Notes: generated by a model from the sequence alone, not told the origin. A stretch of DNA of 64,000 bases from an uncultured Faecalibacterium sp. (GCA_934548045.1 CAKTEM010000010.1:1-64000), one strand, 5' to 3'. Shown: positions 15,651 through 25,056, counted from the stretch's first letter. Made by a program: numbers and translations.

Positions 15651-17120
15651 ATGCCGAGCAATAAGATCCGCACCCGTTTCGCGCCGTCGCCCACGGGTTA
15701 TATGCACGTTGGCAACCTGCGCACTGCCCTGTACACCTACCTGATGGCAAAGCACGAGGACGGCACCTTCATCCTCCGCATCGAGGATACCGATCAGGGC
15801 CGTTACGTCGAGGGTGCGGTGGACGTCATCTACAACACCCTGCGTGAGACTGGTCTGATCTGGGATGAAGGCCCGGACATCGGCGGCCCGGTCGGCCCGT
15901 ATGTCCAGAGCGAGCGGATGGGTATGTTCAAGCAGTATGCTGAGCAGCTCGTCGCCGAGGGCAAGGCATATTACTGCTTCTGCACCGAGGAGCGTCTGGA
16001 AGCCCTGCATGCCGAGCAGCGTGCCAACGGCGAGATGACCCATTATGACGGCTGCTGCCGTGACCTGCCCGAGGAAGAGGTCAAGAAGCGTCTGGCCGCC
16101 GGTGAGCCGTATGTCATCCGCCAGAAGATCCCCCGTGAGGGCGTGACCGGCTTCGATGATGTGGTCTACGGCCACATCGAGGTCAACAACAGCGAGATGG
16201 ACGACCAGATCCTCATCAAGACCGACGGTATGCCGACCTACAACTTCGCAAACGTCGTCGACGACCATCTGATGGGCATCACCCACGTCATCCGCGGCAG
16301 CGAGTACCTGTCCTCGACCCCGAAGTACAACCTGCTGTATCAGGCGTTCGGCTGGGAGATCCCCACCTATATCCACTGCCCTCCGGTCATGAAGGACGCA
16401 CAGAATAAGCTGTCCAAGCGCAACGGCGACGCAAGTTATCAGGATCTGGTGGCAAAGGGATTCCTGACTCAGGCCATTCTGAACTATATCTGCCTGCTGG
16501 GCTGGAGCCCCAAGGGCGAGTACGCCGAGCAGGAGATCTTCTCCCTCGACGAGCTGGTGAAAATTTGGGAGCCGTCCGGCATCTCCAAGTCTCCGGCCAT
16601 CTTCGACCCCCTCAAGCTCCGCGCCATCAACGCCGAGTATATCCGCCGCCTGTCTCCCGAAGAGTTCCTGAAGAAGGCAGAGCCGTGGATCGACCAGGCC
16701 GTTCATACCCCCATCGACAAGAAACTCCTCTGTGCAAACCTGCAGCCGCGCTGCGAAGTTCTGGGCGAGATCCCCGAGCAGCTGGATTTCTTCGACGCAA
16801 TGCCCGAGTATGACGTCAGCCTGTACGCCAATAAGAAGCAGAAGACCACGCCCGAGACCGCGAAAGAGGCTCTGGAAGTTCTGCTGCCCGTCTTGAGCGA
16901 TGAGACGCTGGACTTCACCAACCGCGATGCCGTCTTCGATGCCTGCAAGGCAAAGGCCGAGGAGCTGGGCAAGAAGAACGGCTGGCTGCTCTATCCGCTG
17001 GGCATCGCCCTGTCCGGCAAGCAGCGCACCCCCGGCGGCGGCACCGACCTCGCCTGCATGATGGGCCGTGAAAAGACCCTCGACCGCGTCAAGGCCGCTA
17101 TCGAGAAGCTGAACGGCTGA
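15651..17120 (+). CDS. gltX: glutamyl-tRNA synthetase
   Basis: A class I aminoacyl-tRNA synthetase of 489 residues that charges tRNA-Glu. The HIGH-type motif is in APSPTGYMHVGNLRTALY (about residues 10-27) and the KMSKS-type motif is KLSKRNG (about 257-263). AAGGAG stands 8 nt before the ATG at 15651; an upstream in-frame ATG at 15630 lacks a site. It is monocistronic, with its own promoter and a terminator at 17246. Confidence 0.97.
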   Translation: MPSNKIRTRFAPSPTGYMHVGNLRTALYTYLMAKHEDGTFILRIEDTDQGRYVEGAVDVIYNTLRETGLIWDEGPDIGGPVGPYVQSERMGMFKQYAEQLVAEGKAYYCFCTEERLEALHAEQRANGEMTHYDGCCRDLPEEEVKKRLAAGEPYVIRQKIPREGVTGFDDVVYGHIEVNNSEMDDQILIKTDGMPTYNFANVVDDHLMGITHVIRGSEYLSSTPKYNLLYQAFGWEIPTYIHCPPVMKDAQNKLSKRNGDASYQDLVAKGFLTQAILNYICLLGWSPKGEYAEQEIFSLDELVKIWEPSGISKSPAIFDPLKLRAINAEYIRRLSPEEFLKKAEPWIDQAVHTPIDKKLLCANLQPRCEVLGEIPEQLDFFDAMPEYDVSLYANKKQKTTPETAKEALEVLLPVLSDETLDFTNRDAVFDACKAKAEELGKKNGWLLYPLGIALSGKQRTPGGGTDLACMMGREKTLDRVKAAIEKLNG

Positions 17121-17245
17121 TAATTCCACGGAAAATCGGATTTTCGGTTTGCTTTTAGCGTAAATCCGTACAATCCCAAAAACCGCACCACGTCTGCGCT
17201 AGAGTATATGCGAAAGGCGTGGGAAACAGAACAAGATTTGCAAAA

Positions 17246-17273
17246 GATCCCCGCCGGAAAGCGGGGATTTTTT
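17246..17273 (+). terminator. terminator-like hairpin abutting the spoIIE start
   Basis: ATCCCCGC pairs with GCGGGGAT around a 6-nt loop, followed by six T. The ATG of the next gene comes 1-2 nt after the T-run, and the 3' arm supplies its only plausible ribosome binding site (GGGGA). Confidence 0.8.
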
Positions 17274-17274
17274 C

Positions 17275-19548
17275 ATGCTGGAATCATCGAAACTCTATCC
17301 GCCCCACCCGATGGAAGCCGCGCTGACCTCCCGGGCGGCCATCCGTCCGGTGCTGCGCCGGGCCGGTGCGCTGGCGGTCGGCTTTGTCGGCGGTTGGGCG
17401 ACGCTGTACGGGGCATTGCTCCCGTTCGGGCTGGGGCTGACGCTGGGCTTTGCGGAGGACTATTTCGCGCCCTGTGCGGCCGGCGCGGTGCTGGGAATAT
17501 TGCTCCATAGTTTCGGGGAGCTTTCCCTCCGGAGCATCTGCCTGATTTGTTCCGTGGGTGCGGCGGTCATTGCCCGGTGGTGTTGGCCGAAACGCTTCTT
17601 CCCGGCGGCGATGATAAGCTGCAGCGTTCTGGTGGTGGGGTCGCTCTGCTTCTGGAAAGCCGGAGGGTTGGAGCTGGTGCTGTTCTGCGGTGCAGACGCG
17701 CTTCTGGCGGTCGGCATCGGGCTTGGATTGCAGCATTTTCCGCCCGAGAAACTGGGCTTTGGCACCCTGCTCGTCAGCGCGGCGGTGGCGGCGGCACTGG
17801 GAAGCGTTTCCCTGTGGAAACTTTCGCCGGGCGTCATGGCCTGCGCCGCGGCGGAGGTCTTTCTCTGCTGCCGGGGGCAGGGGAAAGAAGCGATGGCATT
17901 TTCGGGCATCACGGCGGCGGCACTCTGTGCGGCAGATGCCGCTCTTGCTCCGGCCGCTGCCGGGCTTTCCTGCGCCACTGCAGCGGCGGCAGTGCTGACA
18001 CCGGGAAGACGGATCGAAAGCTTTGCGGCCTATGCCGGCGGCTGTGTGACGGGCATCCTCTGCGTCCAGCCCATCGGGAACGCCTTTGGAACCCTGTTCA
18101 GCCTTGGTCTGGGCGTCATTGCGGTTGGAGTCATGCCGACCGGCTGGCTGGCACCGCCCTCTCCGGAAGAGCCTATCGAAGACCGCACCCAGCGGCCTCG
18201 CCTGTCGGTGGCCGCGACCCGGCTGGAAGCAGTCGCCGAAAGCCTGTCCTCGCTGGCGGAGACGGTCAATGATGTCTATGACGCCCTGCCGCGCCGGTGC
18301 GAGGATTTCCGGTGGGTCATCGACAATGTTCACGATACCCTCTGCTTCAACTGTGGGCGTCAGGAGCCGTGCTGGAAGCAGGAATACGAGACGACCCTTT
18401 CCGGGATGGAGTCTCTGCGCCCGTTGCTGGAACAGCAGGGCCATCTGAACCCGTCCGACCTCCCGGCAGAACTTTCGCGCTGCATCCACCCGGCGGCACT
18501 CAGTGCGGCGTTCAACCGGTCGTTCGCGCTCTACCGCAGCCGGAAAGAAGCTCATCTCCATTCGGAAGCCATGCGCGCGGCTTTGACCGAGCAGTACAGT
18601 GCGGTCGCGGATGCGCTGGGCGTCTTGAGCGAGCAGCTGGGCAGGCCGGGAAATCCGGAACCCTACAAATCCGACCGGGTGACGGCGTTCTTTGCGACGC
18701 TCGGCACACCGCCGCTGGAATGTGCCGTCACGCTGGACGACTTGGGCCGGACAAAGGCGGCGGTCACTCTGCCGCGCACACGGTTTTCAGGTGCGGAGTT
18801 GTCGGCTCTGGCGCAGGAGGTCGGGCGCATCTGCCGCCGGAGTTTTGAGACGCCGCAGGTGCTTTCCTGCAAAGGGATGACGACCCTGCTCTTTTCCGAA
18901 AAGCCTGCGCTCCGGGTGGTCTTTGGCACGGCAGGTGCGGCGGCGCGAGGAACCATCTCGGGCGATGCCGTTCAGCAGTTTTGCAGTCCGGCGGCGGCAC
19001 AGATGATTTTGTGCGATGGCATGGGAACCGGACGCCCGGCGGCAGTGGATGGAAACCTCGCGGCAGAACTGACGGCCCGGCTCCTGAAAGCCGGATTCAC
19101 CGCAGAGCTGGCCGCGCGGCTCGTCAACGTGGCCTTAGCCCTCAAGAGCGATGAGGAGAGCGGCGCGACCCTCGACCTCATCAGCGTGGACCTCTATACC
19201 GGAACGGCACGGCTTTTCAAGGCAGGGGCCGCGCCGGGTTTTCTCGTCCATGGCGGACGGGCAAGAGCGGTCGGAGATGTCAGCCTGCCGATGGGAATTC
19301 TGGGCGGAGTCAACGGCCAGAGCCGGATGGTGCATCTCGCCGCCGGGGATTATGCGGTGCTGGTGTCGGACGGCCTTCTGGTGGATGGCACCGGCTGGGT
19401 GAAACAGCAGCTGGAACTGAGCGCGGCGGCCAATGAGCCGCCCGACAAGCTGGCGAAAACGCTGGTCGAGATGGCGCGCACCCGGGCCGAAAAAGCCGGA
19501 CGCCCCGACGACATCACCGCCGCTGTTCTCCGGCTGGAAAGTGGTTGA
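17275..19548 (+). CDS. spoIIE: SpoIIE-type membrane PP2C phosphatase
   Basis: The 757-residue protein has an N-terminal block of roughly ten hydrophobic helices (about 30-290), a middle regulatory region with Cys-rich CFNCGRQEPCW (about 360) and a C-terminal PP2C/SpoIIE phosphatase domain. The latter contains GTISGDAVQQF, ILCDGMGTG, DLISVDLYTG, SLPMGILGG, VLVSDGLLVDG and RPDDITAAV, where the metal-binding aspartates lie. SpoIIE dephosphorylates SpoIIAA during sporulation; Faecalibacterium-like bacteria are regarded as non-sporing, so a repurposed role is possible. No strong ribosome binding site is seen outside the preceding hairpin; ATG 17311 is an alternative start. Confidence 0.88.
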   Translation: MLESSKLYPPHPMEAALTSRAAIRPVLRRAGALAVGFVGGWATLYGALLPFGLGLTLGFAEDYFAPCAAGAVLGILLHSFGELSLRSICLICSVGAAVIARWCWPKRFFPAAMISCSVLVVGSLCFWKAGGLELVLFCGADALLAVGIGLGLQHFPPEKLGFGTLLVSAAVAAALGSVSLWKLSPGVMACAAAEVFLCCRGQGKEAMAFSGITAAALCAADAALAPAAAGLSCATAAAAVLTPGRRIESFAAYAGGCVTGILCVQPIGNAFGTLFSLGLGVIAVGVMPTGWLAPPSPEEPIEDRTQRPRLSVAATRLEAVAESLSSLAETVNDVYDALPRRCEDFRWVIDNVHDTLCFNCGRQEPCWKQEYETTLSGMESLRPLLEQQGHLNPSDLPAELSRCIHPAALSAAFNRSFALYRSRKEAHLHSEAMRAALTEQYSAVADALGVLSEQLGRPGNPEPYKSDRVTAFFATLGTPPLECAVTLDDLGRTKAAVTLPRTRFSGAELSALAQEVGRICRRSFETPQVLSCKGMTTLLFSEKPALRVVFGTAGAAARGTISGDAVQQFCSPAAAQMILCDGMGTGRPAAVDGNLAAELTARLLKAGFTAELAARLVNVALALKSDEESGATLDLISVDLYTGTARLFKAGAAPGFLVHGGRARAVGDVSLPMGILGGVNGQSRMVHLAAGDYAVLVSDGLLVDGTGWVKQQLELSAAANEPPDKLAKTLVEMARTRAEKAGRPDDITAAVLRLESG

Positions 19549-19573
19549 AATATTCACAGACTGCGGCTATACT
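19545..19573 (+). promoter_or_regulatory. promoter of the pectinesterase gene
   Basis: TTGAAA (19545-19550), 17-bp spacer and TATACT (19568-19573), overlapping the spoIIE stop. Confidence 0.6.
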
Positions 19574-19597
19574 AAGACTCAGTTCGAGAACGGGCGT

Positions 19598-19641
19598 CCG
19601 AGCCTGTAATCCGAGCCTGTAAGTTGAATGTGAGCCTGTCC
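19598..19641 (+). repeat. three short direct repeats in the pectinesterase leader
   Basis: GAGCCTGT occurs at 19600-19607, 19613-19620 and 19632-19639; the first two lie in a 12-bp repeat (CCGAGCCTGTAA). They fall in the transcribed leader, so an RNA- or DNA-binding regulator could use them. Confidence 0.5.
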
Positions 19642-19696
19642 GCAAATTTCCGGAGTGGGAAGCGGTGGACAGAGCGAGACTGAGAGGGATACTACC

Positions 19697-20641
19697 ATGC
19701 TGAATATCCGTGTTGCACAGGATGGCAGCGGCGATTTTACGACCATTACCGAGGCCGTGAACGCTGTGCCGTATGATACCGAAGCTGAAATCATGGTCGG
19801 CCCCGGCGTTTACCGGGAAAAACTGTTCTGCGAAAAGCGTCAGCTCACCCTGAAGGGAGCCGGACAGGAGCAGACGAAACTGGTCTGGAACGACGGCGGC
19901 AAACTGCCGCATCCGGACGGACGTCCGACCCATACCTTCCGCAGCTACACCGCATTTTTCAGCGGTGAAAAGCTGACCGTGGAAGACCTCACCATCGAGA
20001 ACAACGCCGGCCCGGGCAGCAAGGTCGGTCAGGCAGTGGCGGCTTATGTCGATGCGGAAAAGGCGATGTTCCGGAATGTGACCCTGCTGGGCAATCAGGA
20101 TACGCTGTTCTGCGCGCCCCTGCCCGAAAAGGAACGGGAAAAGGACGGCTTCCTCGGCCCCCGTTACCTGTCGCCGCGACGCCCCTCGGCACAGTATTAT
20201 CAGAACTGCACCATCGCAGGCGACATCGACTTCATCTTTGGCGGTGCCGATGCCCTGTTTGAGCAGTGCGTCATCCGCACCGTGAACAACAATATCCCGT
20301 GCAGCTATGTCACCGCACCGTCCGGCAGTGCCGACGGTCTGGGTCTGGTCTTCTGGGATTGCGATTTCGTCTCCGACTGCCCGGCCGGCACGGTCTATCT
20401 GGGCCGTCCGTGGCGTCCGACCGGCAAAACGACCGTGCTGGACTGCCGTCTGGGTGCGCACATCTCGCCGGACGGTTTCTCACCGTGGCATGACCGGACG
20501 GATACCAACCTTGCAGGCTTTGCCGAAGAGGGCAGTACTGGTGCAGGCGCAGGTGAGCGTCCAGACTGGGTCGCAAAGCCCACGGCGGCAGAAGCGTCTG
20601 ACCTGCTGAAAAAGGCACGGAAACGCTGCCGCCCGGAATGA
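19697..20641 (+). CDS. pectinesterase (CE8), cytoplasmic form
   Basis: The 314-residue enzyme removes methyl esters from galacturonans. CE8 landmarks are present: the N-terminal VAQDGSGDFTTITEAV, Gln112 in VGQAVA, LGNQDTLF with Asp135, GDIDFIFGGADALFE with nucleophile Asp178, and YLGRPWRP. There is no signal peptide, so it should act inside the cell on imported oligogalacturonides. GAGAGGGA precedes ATG 19697; the frame reaches back to 19655 without a site. It has its own promoter and no other pectin genes adjoin it. Confidence 0.93.
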   Translation: MLNIRVAQDGSGDFTTITEAVNAVPYDTEAEIMVGPGVYREKLFCEKRQLTLKGAGQEQTKLVWNDGGKLPHPDGRPTHTFRSYTAFFSGEKLTVEDLTIENNAGPGSKVGQAVAAYVDAEKAMFRNVTLLGNQDTLFCAPLPEKEREKDGFLGPRYLSPRRPSAQYYQNCTIAGDIDFIFGGADALFEQCVIRTVNNNIPCSYVTAPSGSADGLGLVFWDCDFVSDCPAGTVYLGRPWRPTGKTTVLDCRLGAHISPDGFSPWHDRTDTNLAGFAEEGSTGAGAGERPDWVAKPTAAEASDLLKKARKRCRPE

Positions 20642-20656
20642 TAAGGAAACGAAACG

Positions 20657-20827
20657 ATGAAAAAACTCCCCGATTTTGTAAAATGGCTCATCATTGCGGC
20701 GGTTCTGGCGGCAATGGCAGGCATCGCCTTCGCGGTCAATGACCGGGCATCCCGGGTGAAAATGCCGGAGCCGGATACCAGCTTCGGGATTTATCACAGC
20801 CCAAGCTCCCAGACATCCACAAATTAA
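20657..20827 (+). CDS. small single-pass membrane protein
   Basis: A 56-residue protein starting 15 bp after the pectinesterase, with AAGGAAACG upstream and one hydrophobic helix (WLIIAAVLAAMAGIAFAV, about residues 10-27) followed by a polar tail. A clean terminator follows at 20842. The family is not recognised; GC-rich third positions and signals support a real gene co-transcribed with the pectinesterase. Confidence 0.6.
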   Translation: MKKLPDFVKWLIIAAVLAAMAGIAFAVNDRASRVKMPEPDTSFGIYHSPSSQTSTN

Positions 20828-20841
20828 ACAGAAAACAGCAA

Positions 20842-20877
20842 AACGGGCAGGGAACCAAGCGTTCTCTGCCCGTTTTT
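20842..20877 (+). terminator. intrinsic terminator
   Basis: ACGGGCAGGGAAC (20843-20855) pairs with GTTCTCTGCCCGT (20861-20873) with one mismatch and is followed by five T. Confidence 0.88.
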
Positions 20878-21060
20878 CAGGTTTTGGATTTATATTCAGA
20901 CAAAAACAGTCCGGCCAGTGTCAAAAGCGTGCCGATGCCGGTGAAGAGTGTCAGCTGCTCGTGCAAAATCAAAACAGGGGTCTGGGATGGATGAGGAGCA
21001 GCACCAGAAAGCCCATCACAAAGCGAAAAAATAAGATCTCGACGGGCTGGAAAACCGTTT
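20877..21060 (-). pseudogene. EamA/DMT transporter relic with large internal deletion
   Basis: Read on the minus strand, the first part encodes PVEILFFRFVMGFLVLLLIH, typical of the first helices of an EamA transporter. After a stop, in another frame, come LILHEQLTLFTGIGTLLTLA and GLFLSEYKSKT, typical of the last EamA helix. About 200 residues between them are missing. The two preserved ends joined out of frame mark an internal deletion. Confidence 0.75.
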
Positions 21061-21083
21061 AGAACCAGAGGAAAGAAAGAGTA

Positions 21084-22589
21084 TCAATCCGTCATAATGA
21101 ACCAAAAGGTCGTGCCTTTGCCGACGGTACTCTGGACGCCGAAGCGGAAACCATGCTGCTGGAAGATGGCCTTTGTGATGGACAGGCCGAGGCCGGTACC
21201 CTGCTTTCCGGCGTCGGAACGGGAACGATAATACCGGTCAAAGATATAGGGCAGGTCGTCCGCCGCAATGCCCGGGCCGTGGTCGGAGATCTCGACCCGG
21301 ACGCCCTCCTCACAGCGGAAGGCACGCAGGAAGAACAGTCCATCCTCGCCGATGTGGTGCATCGCGTTGCCCAGCAGATTGTGGAGGGCGCGCTGCATCA
21401 TGTTCGGGTCGGCATAGACCGGAAGCTCCTCGTCGGGAAGCTCCAGCTTCAGTTCCCAGCCATTCTGGGCGCAGACGGCATCATACCGTTCGCTGACCTC
21501 GTCGCAGAGCTGTGCCATGTCAAAGTGGACGCGCTCGCACTTCTCCGCGCCGCTGGTAACTTTGCTCAGCTCCATGACGCTCGAGACAAGGGCCGTCAGC
21601 CGGTCGGCTTCGTCGACAATGATGTTCATCTGCTCGTCGCGGTGGGCTTTGTCGTCACCGGTGATGTCGCGCACCGTCTCGGCGTAGCCCTTGATGAGGG
21701 TCAGGGGCGTGCGCAGGTCATGGGAGACATTCGCCAGCAGGTCGCGCTGCATCTGGGAAGCGTGCTGGACTTCCTGCGCCATGTGGTTGAACTCCTCGGC
21801 CAGTGTGCCGAGTTCATCGTTCCGGTTGGCTTCCACATGGACGGCATAGTTGCCCTGTGCCACCTGCCGCGCCGCGCCGGAAAGCTGGCGCAGCGGCTTT
21901 GTGAACCACTCGCTGAACAGCCACGCCGCCGACATCGAGAAGGCAAAGATAAACGCGGCCGCCAGCGGTAAAATCGTACTCAGCACCTCGCCGGCCTCCG
22001 AGACGTGCATCAGACTTGTGGTGACAAGAACCGTATAGGTGCCGTCAGAGGTCATCCGGCCAACCACCAGCTGTTTCGAGCCGGAAGGCGTCGGTGGGTC
22101 GAGGGTCTGAACAAAACCGCCGGTTTGCCGACAGTACTGCCGGATGGTACGGGCGGTGGAGTATTTGATGTCTTCATCCTGTGGGTCGGGCAGAGCCGTC
22201 TCGTGCAGGTTGCAGAAGGTCAGGTTCTCGAACTTCTTGATGGTGCGCAGGGTCGAATCCGAGATATCGACACAGAAACTGCTCAGCGTGCTGTTATCAT
22301 AGAGCTTGACTTTCAGCGCGTCGAAAAAGGTATCATCAGTGATTTTAATGCCGCCAAATGCCCAGTAGGACAGGGTATCCCCCTGCGCGATGGCGTCGTC
22401 CATCTCGGAGACGATCATCTCCGCCTCTGAGGTGAGCTGCTTCTGGATGTGCTTGATATAGAGCGGCTCCAGCAGCTGGGTGCTGAGGAACCAGAACAGG
22501 CCGAGCAGCAGCAGACAGATGAAGCAGAGAAACCACATCAGCTGTCCGCGGATGCCGATGGTGGAACGGGCTTTCTTCGGGTGCCGCAT
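21084..22589 (-). CDS. sensor histidine kinase of an OmpR-type pair
   Basis: The 501-residue kinase has two transmembrane helices (about 15-38 and 205-228) enclosing an extracytoplasmic sensor, then HAMP, HisKA with LLANVSHDLRTPLTLIKGY (phospho-His290) and a HATPase domain (NLLGNAMHH, DHGPGIAADDLPYIFDRYY, GTGLGLSI). The ATG at 22589 lies 11 nt after GGAGG; an upstream TTG is too close to that site. It starts just behind its response regulator. The signal is unknown. Confidence 0.9.
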   Translation of the reverse strand: MRHPKKARSTIGIRGQLMWFLCFICLLLLGLFWFLSTQLLEPLYIKHIQKQLTSEAEMIVSEMDDAIAQGDTLSYWAFGGIKITDDTFFDALKVKLYDNSTLSSFCVDISDSTLRTIKKFENLTFCNLHETALPDPQDEDIKYSTARTIRQYCRQTGGFVQTLDPPTPSGSKQLVVGRMTSDGTYTVLVTTSLMHVSEAGEVLSTILPLAAAFIFAFSMSAAWLFSEWFTKPLRQLSGAARQVAQGNYAVHVEANRNDELGTLAEEFNHMAQEVQHASQMQRDLLANVSHDLRTPLTLIKGYAETVRDITGDDKAHRDEQMNIIVDEADRLTALVSSVMELSKVTSGAEKCERVHFDMAQLCDEVSERYDAVCAQNGWELKLELPDEELPVYADPNMMQRALHNLLGNAMHHIGEDGLFFLRAFRCEEGVRVEISDHGPGIAADDLPYIFDRYYRSRSDAGKQGTGLGLSITKAIFQQHGFRFGVQSTVGKGTTFWFIMTD

Positions 22590-22607
22590 CCGATGCAATG
22601 CCTCCGT

Positions 22608-23294
22608 TTACCGTGCTGCGTCAGGGTCGAACTTGTAGCCGATGCCCCAGACCGTCGCAATGTAGCTGCGGCACTTGCCGAGGTGGCCGCGCAGCATCTT
22701 CACATGGGTGTCCACGGTGCGGTCTTCGCCGAAGTAATCGTAGTTCCAGACCTTCTGCAAAATTTTCTCGCGGCTGAGGGCGATGCCCTTGTTGGAAGCC
22801 AGAAAAACCAGCAGGTCGAATTCCTTGGGGGTCAGGCTGATCTCCTCGCCGCTGACCCGGACGGTGTGGCTTGCGGTGTCGATGGTCAGATCACCAAAGA
22901 CCATTGCGCCGTTGGCGTTCTCGGTACGGGGCAGGGTGCGGTTCAGCACCGCGCGCACCCGGGCGACCAGCTCACGGGGCGAGAACGGCTTGACGACATA
23001 ATCGTCCGCGCCGCCCTCCAAGCCGGCCAGCTTGTCGTATTCCTCACCGCGTGCCGTCAGGATGATGACGGGGGTGTTGATGTGCCGTGCGCGCATCTCA
23101 CGCAGACAGGTCATGCCGTCCATGAACGGCATCATGACATCGAGAATTACCAAGTCATAGCCGCCGCTTGTCAGCAGCGACAGGGCGGCGGAGCCGTCAC
23201 CGGCCTCTTCGCAGGCATAGCCTGCATATTGTAAATGCTCACGGATCAGTTCACGGATCCGAGGCTCATCATCAACGATCAGAATTTTTGCCAT
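22608..23294 (-). CDS. OmpR/PhoB-family response regulator
   Basis: The 228-residue protein has a receiver domain (MAKILIVDDEPRIR, phospho-acceptor Asp52 in VILDVMMP, Lys in VVKPFSPREL) and a winged-helix DNA-binding domain (SLTPKEFDLLVFLASN, RTVDTHVKMLRGHL, IATVWGIGYKF). GGAGGGG precedes the ATG at 23294 by 8 nt. It is transcribed ahead of the kinase at 21084-22589, its likely partner. Confidence 0.93.
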   Translation of the reverse strand: MAKILIVDDEPRIRELIREHLQYAGYACEEAGDGSAALSLLTSGGYDLVILDVMMPFMDGMTCLREMRARHINTPVIILTARGEEYDKLAGLEGGADDYVVKPFSPRELVARVRAVLNRTLPRTENANGAMVFGDLTIDTASHTVRVSGEEISLTPKEFDLLVFLASNKGIALSREKILQKVWNYDYFGEDRTVDTHVKMLRGHLGKCRSYIATVWGIGYKFDPDAAR

Positions 23295-23470
23295 AAGGCA
23301 CCCCTCCTCGCTTTTCAATCAACCATATCTTAATACATCAATTGGGAATTTCTGTGAATTTTAAGTGAACCCTTTGGAAAATAGGCAAAACAAGTATACC
23401 ATACTTCACCCATGCAAGCCAAATGAAAACGCTGGAATCCAAAAATTTTACTGGAAACAAACCGGGGGAG

Positions 23471-23499
23471 TTGATAAGACGAAAAACCTTTGTTATAAT
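23471..23499 (+). promoter_or_regulatory. sigma-A promoter of the flippase gene
   Basis: TTGATA (23471-23476), 17-bp spacer, TATAAT (23494-23499), 49 bp before the start codon. Confidence 0.8.
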
Positions 23500-23547
23500 G
23501 CGAGTGAAAATAAAAAGCGCACGGAAAAAACTGAGAGAAAAAAGAAC

Positions 23548-25056
23548 ATGAGTCAGAAGAAATTATCCCGAATACAACAGAATATGCTGGCAGGTCTGGT
23601 CTGTCAGGTCGTCACCATTCTGGTGGGGTTTCTCCTGCCGCGGCTCTACCTGAGCTACTACGGGTCGGATGTGAACGGTGAGCTGAACACCATCAAGCAG
23701 CTGTTCGCCTATCTCTACCTGCTGGAAGCCGGTGTCGGCCTTGCGACCACGCAGGCACTTTACCGCCCGGTCGCGCTGGAAGACCACCAGAGCGTCAGTG
23801 AAGTTCTGGCGGCGACCAACCACTATTACCGTCGGACGGGATTCCTCTATGCGGCCATCGTTCTGGGTATCGGAACCATTTACCCGATGGTGGTGCGGTT
23901 CAGCCTGCCGCGCGGCGTCATCCTGCTGTACACCATCCTGTACGGCCTGCCCTCGGTCGTCAGCTTTCTGGTGCAGGGCAAATACCGCCTGCTGATGGAG
24001 GTGGATGGACGAAGCTACATCCTCAGTGGTCTGAATACGGTGGTACAGCTGGTCTCGGGCATCGGCAAGGTGGCCATTCTGATGCTGACCCAGAACATTC
24101 TGGCGACCCAGCTGCTCTACTGCCTGTGTTCGATGCTGCCGATCCCGGTCATTCTGTGGTATGTCCGGAGGAATTACCCGTGGATCGACCGCCGCGCAAA
24201 ACCGAATTATGCCGCCGTTGCGCAGAAAAATTCGGTGCTGCTCCACCAGCTGTCGAGTGTCATCTTCAATAATACGGATATGGTGCTGCTGTCCTACTTC
24301 TGCGATTTCAAGGCAGTCAGCGTGTACAGCGTCTACAATCTGTTCTTCACCCAGATTTCTTTTGTGATGACTCTTGTCATCAACAGCGTCTCGTTCCAGA
24401 TGGGCCAGCTCTTCCAGACCGACCGCAAGCGGTTTGAACGGGTCTATGACCTCTACGAGACAGTTTATCTCGCCTTTGACGGCTTCTGCTATGCCATGAC
24501 AGCGGTGTTCCTCCTGCCGGTGATCCGCATCTACACGGCAGGCATCCACGATGCCAATTACATCGACGTGGCTTTGATTCTGCTCTTTGCAGGAAAAGCC
24601 GTGCTCGAAAACGGCAAGAACATTTATCATCAGGTCATCCAGTACGAGGGATCGTTCAAAGAAACACAGTGGCACGCCGTCGTGGAGATGTGTATCAACC
24701 TTGTGGTCACGCTGATTGCCATTCAATTCTGCGGCATCTATGGCTGTCTGATCGGAACGGTCGCGGCGTTGGTGTTCCGCTGGGCGGCGGTCGTCTGGTA
24801 CAGCTATCGAAAAATCCTGCGGACGAGCATCTGGCCAACCGTGCGCAAATGGCTCTGCAACGCGGTGCTGTTCGTGCTGGTGGTGCTGATCCTCGGTGTG
24901 CAGAGCCACCCGGAATGGAGCCTGCTGGAAGTGGTCGGGAAGGCCATCCTGAATGGCATCTGGGTCGCGGCTCTGTTTGCGGTGGGAAATCTGCTGGTGA
25001 ACCGGGGAACATGGAAAGGGCTTTGCGAGCTGTACGCAGAGCGTAAAAAAGCTTGA
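23548..25056 (+). CDS. polysaccharide flippase (MOP superfamily)
   Basis: A 502-residue membrane protein with about 12-14 helices, beginning NMLAGLVCQVVTILVGFLLP and containing the typical SYYGSDVNGELNTIKQLFAY loop of Wzx-like polysaccharide flippases. It probably flips lipid-linked oligosaccharides for a cell-surface polymer. The start at 23548 suits the TATAAT promoter 49 bp upstream; the ribosome binding site is weak. The next gene is a GT32 glycosyltransferase 15 bp away, so the two form a small surface-polysaccharide unit. Confidence 0.85.
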   Translation: MSQKKLSRIQQNMLAGLVCQVVTILVGFLLPRLYLSYYGSDVNGELNTIKQLFAYLYLLEAGVGLATTQALYRPVALEDHQSVSEVLAATNHYYRRTGFLYAAIVLGIGTIYPMVVRFSLPRGVILLYTILYGLPSVVSFLVQGKYRLLMEVDGRSYILSGLNTVVQLVSGIGKVAILMLTQNILATQLLYCLCSMLPIPVILWYVRRNYPWIDRRAKPNYAAVAQKNSVLLHQLSSVIFNNTDMVLLSYFCDFKAVSVYSVYNLFFTQISFVMTLVINSVSFQMGQLFQTDRKRFERVYDLYETVYLAFDGFCYAMTAVFLLPVIRIYTAGIHDANYIDVALILLFAGKAVLENGKNIYHQVIQYEGSFKETQWHAVVEMCINLVVTLIAIQFCGIYGCLIGTVAALVFRWAAVVWYSYRKILRTSIWPTVRKWLCNAVLFVLVVLILGVQSHPEWSLLEVVGKAILNGIWVAALFAVGNLLVNRGTWKGLCELYAERKKA

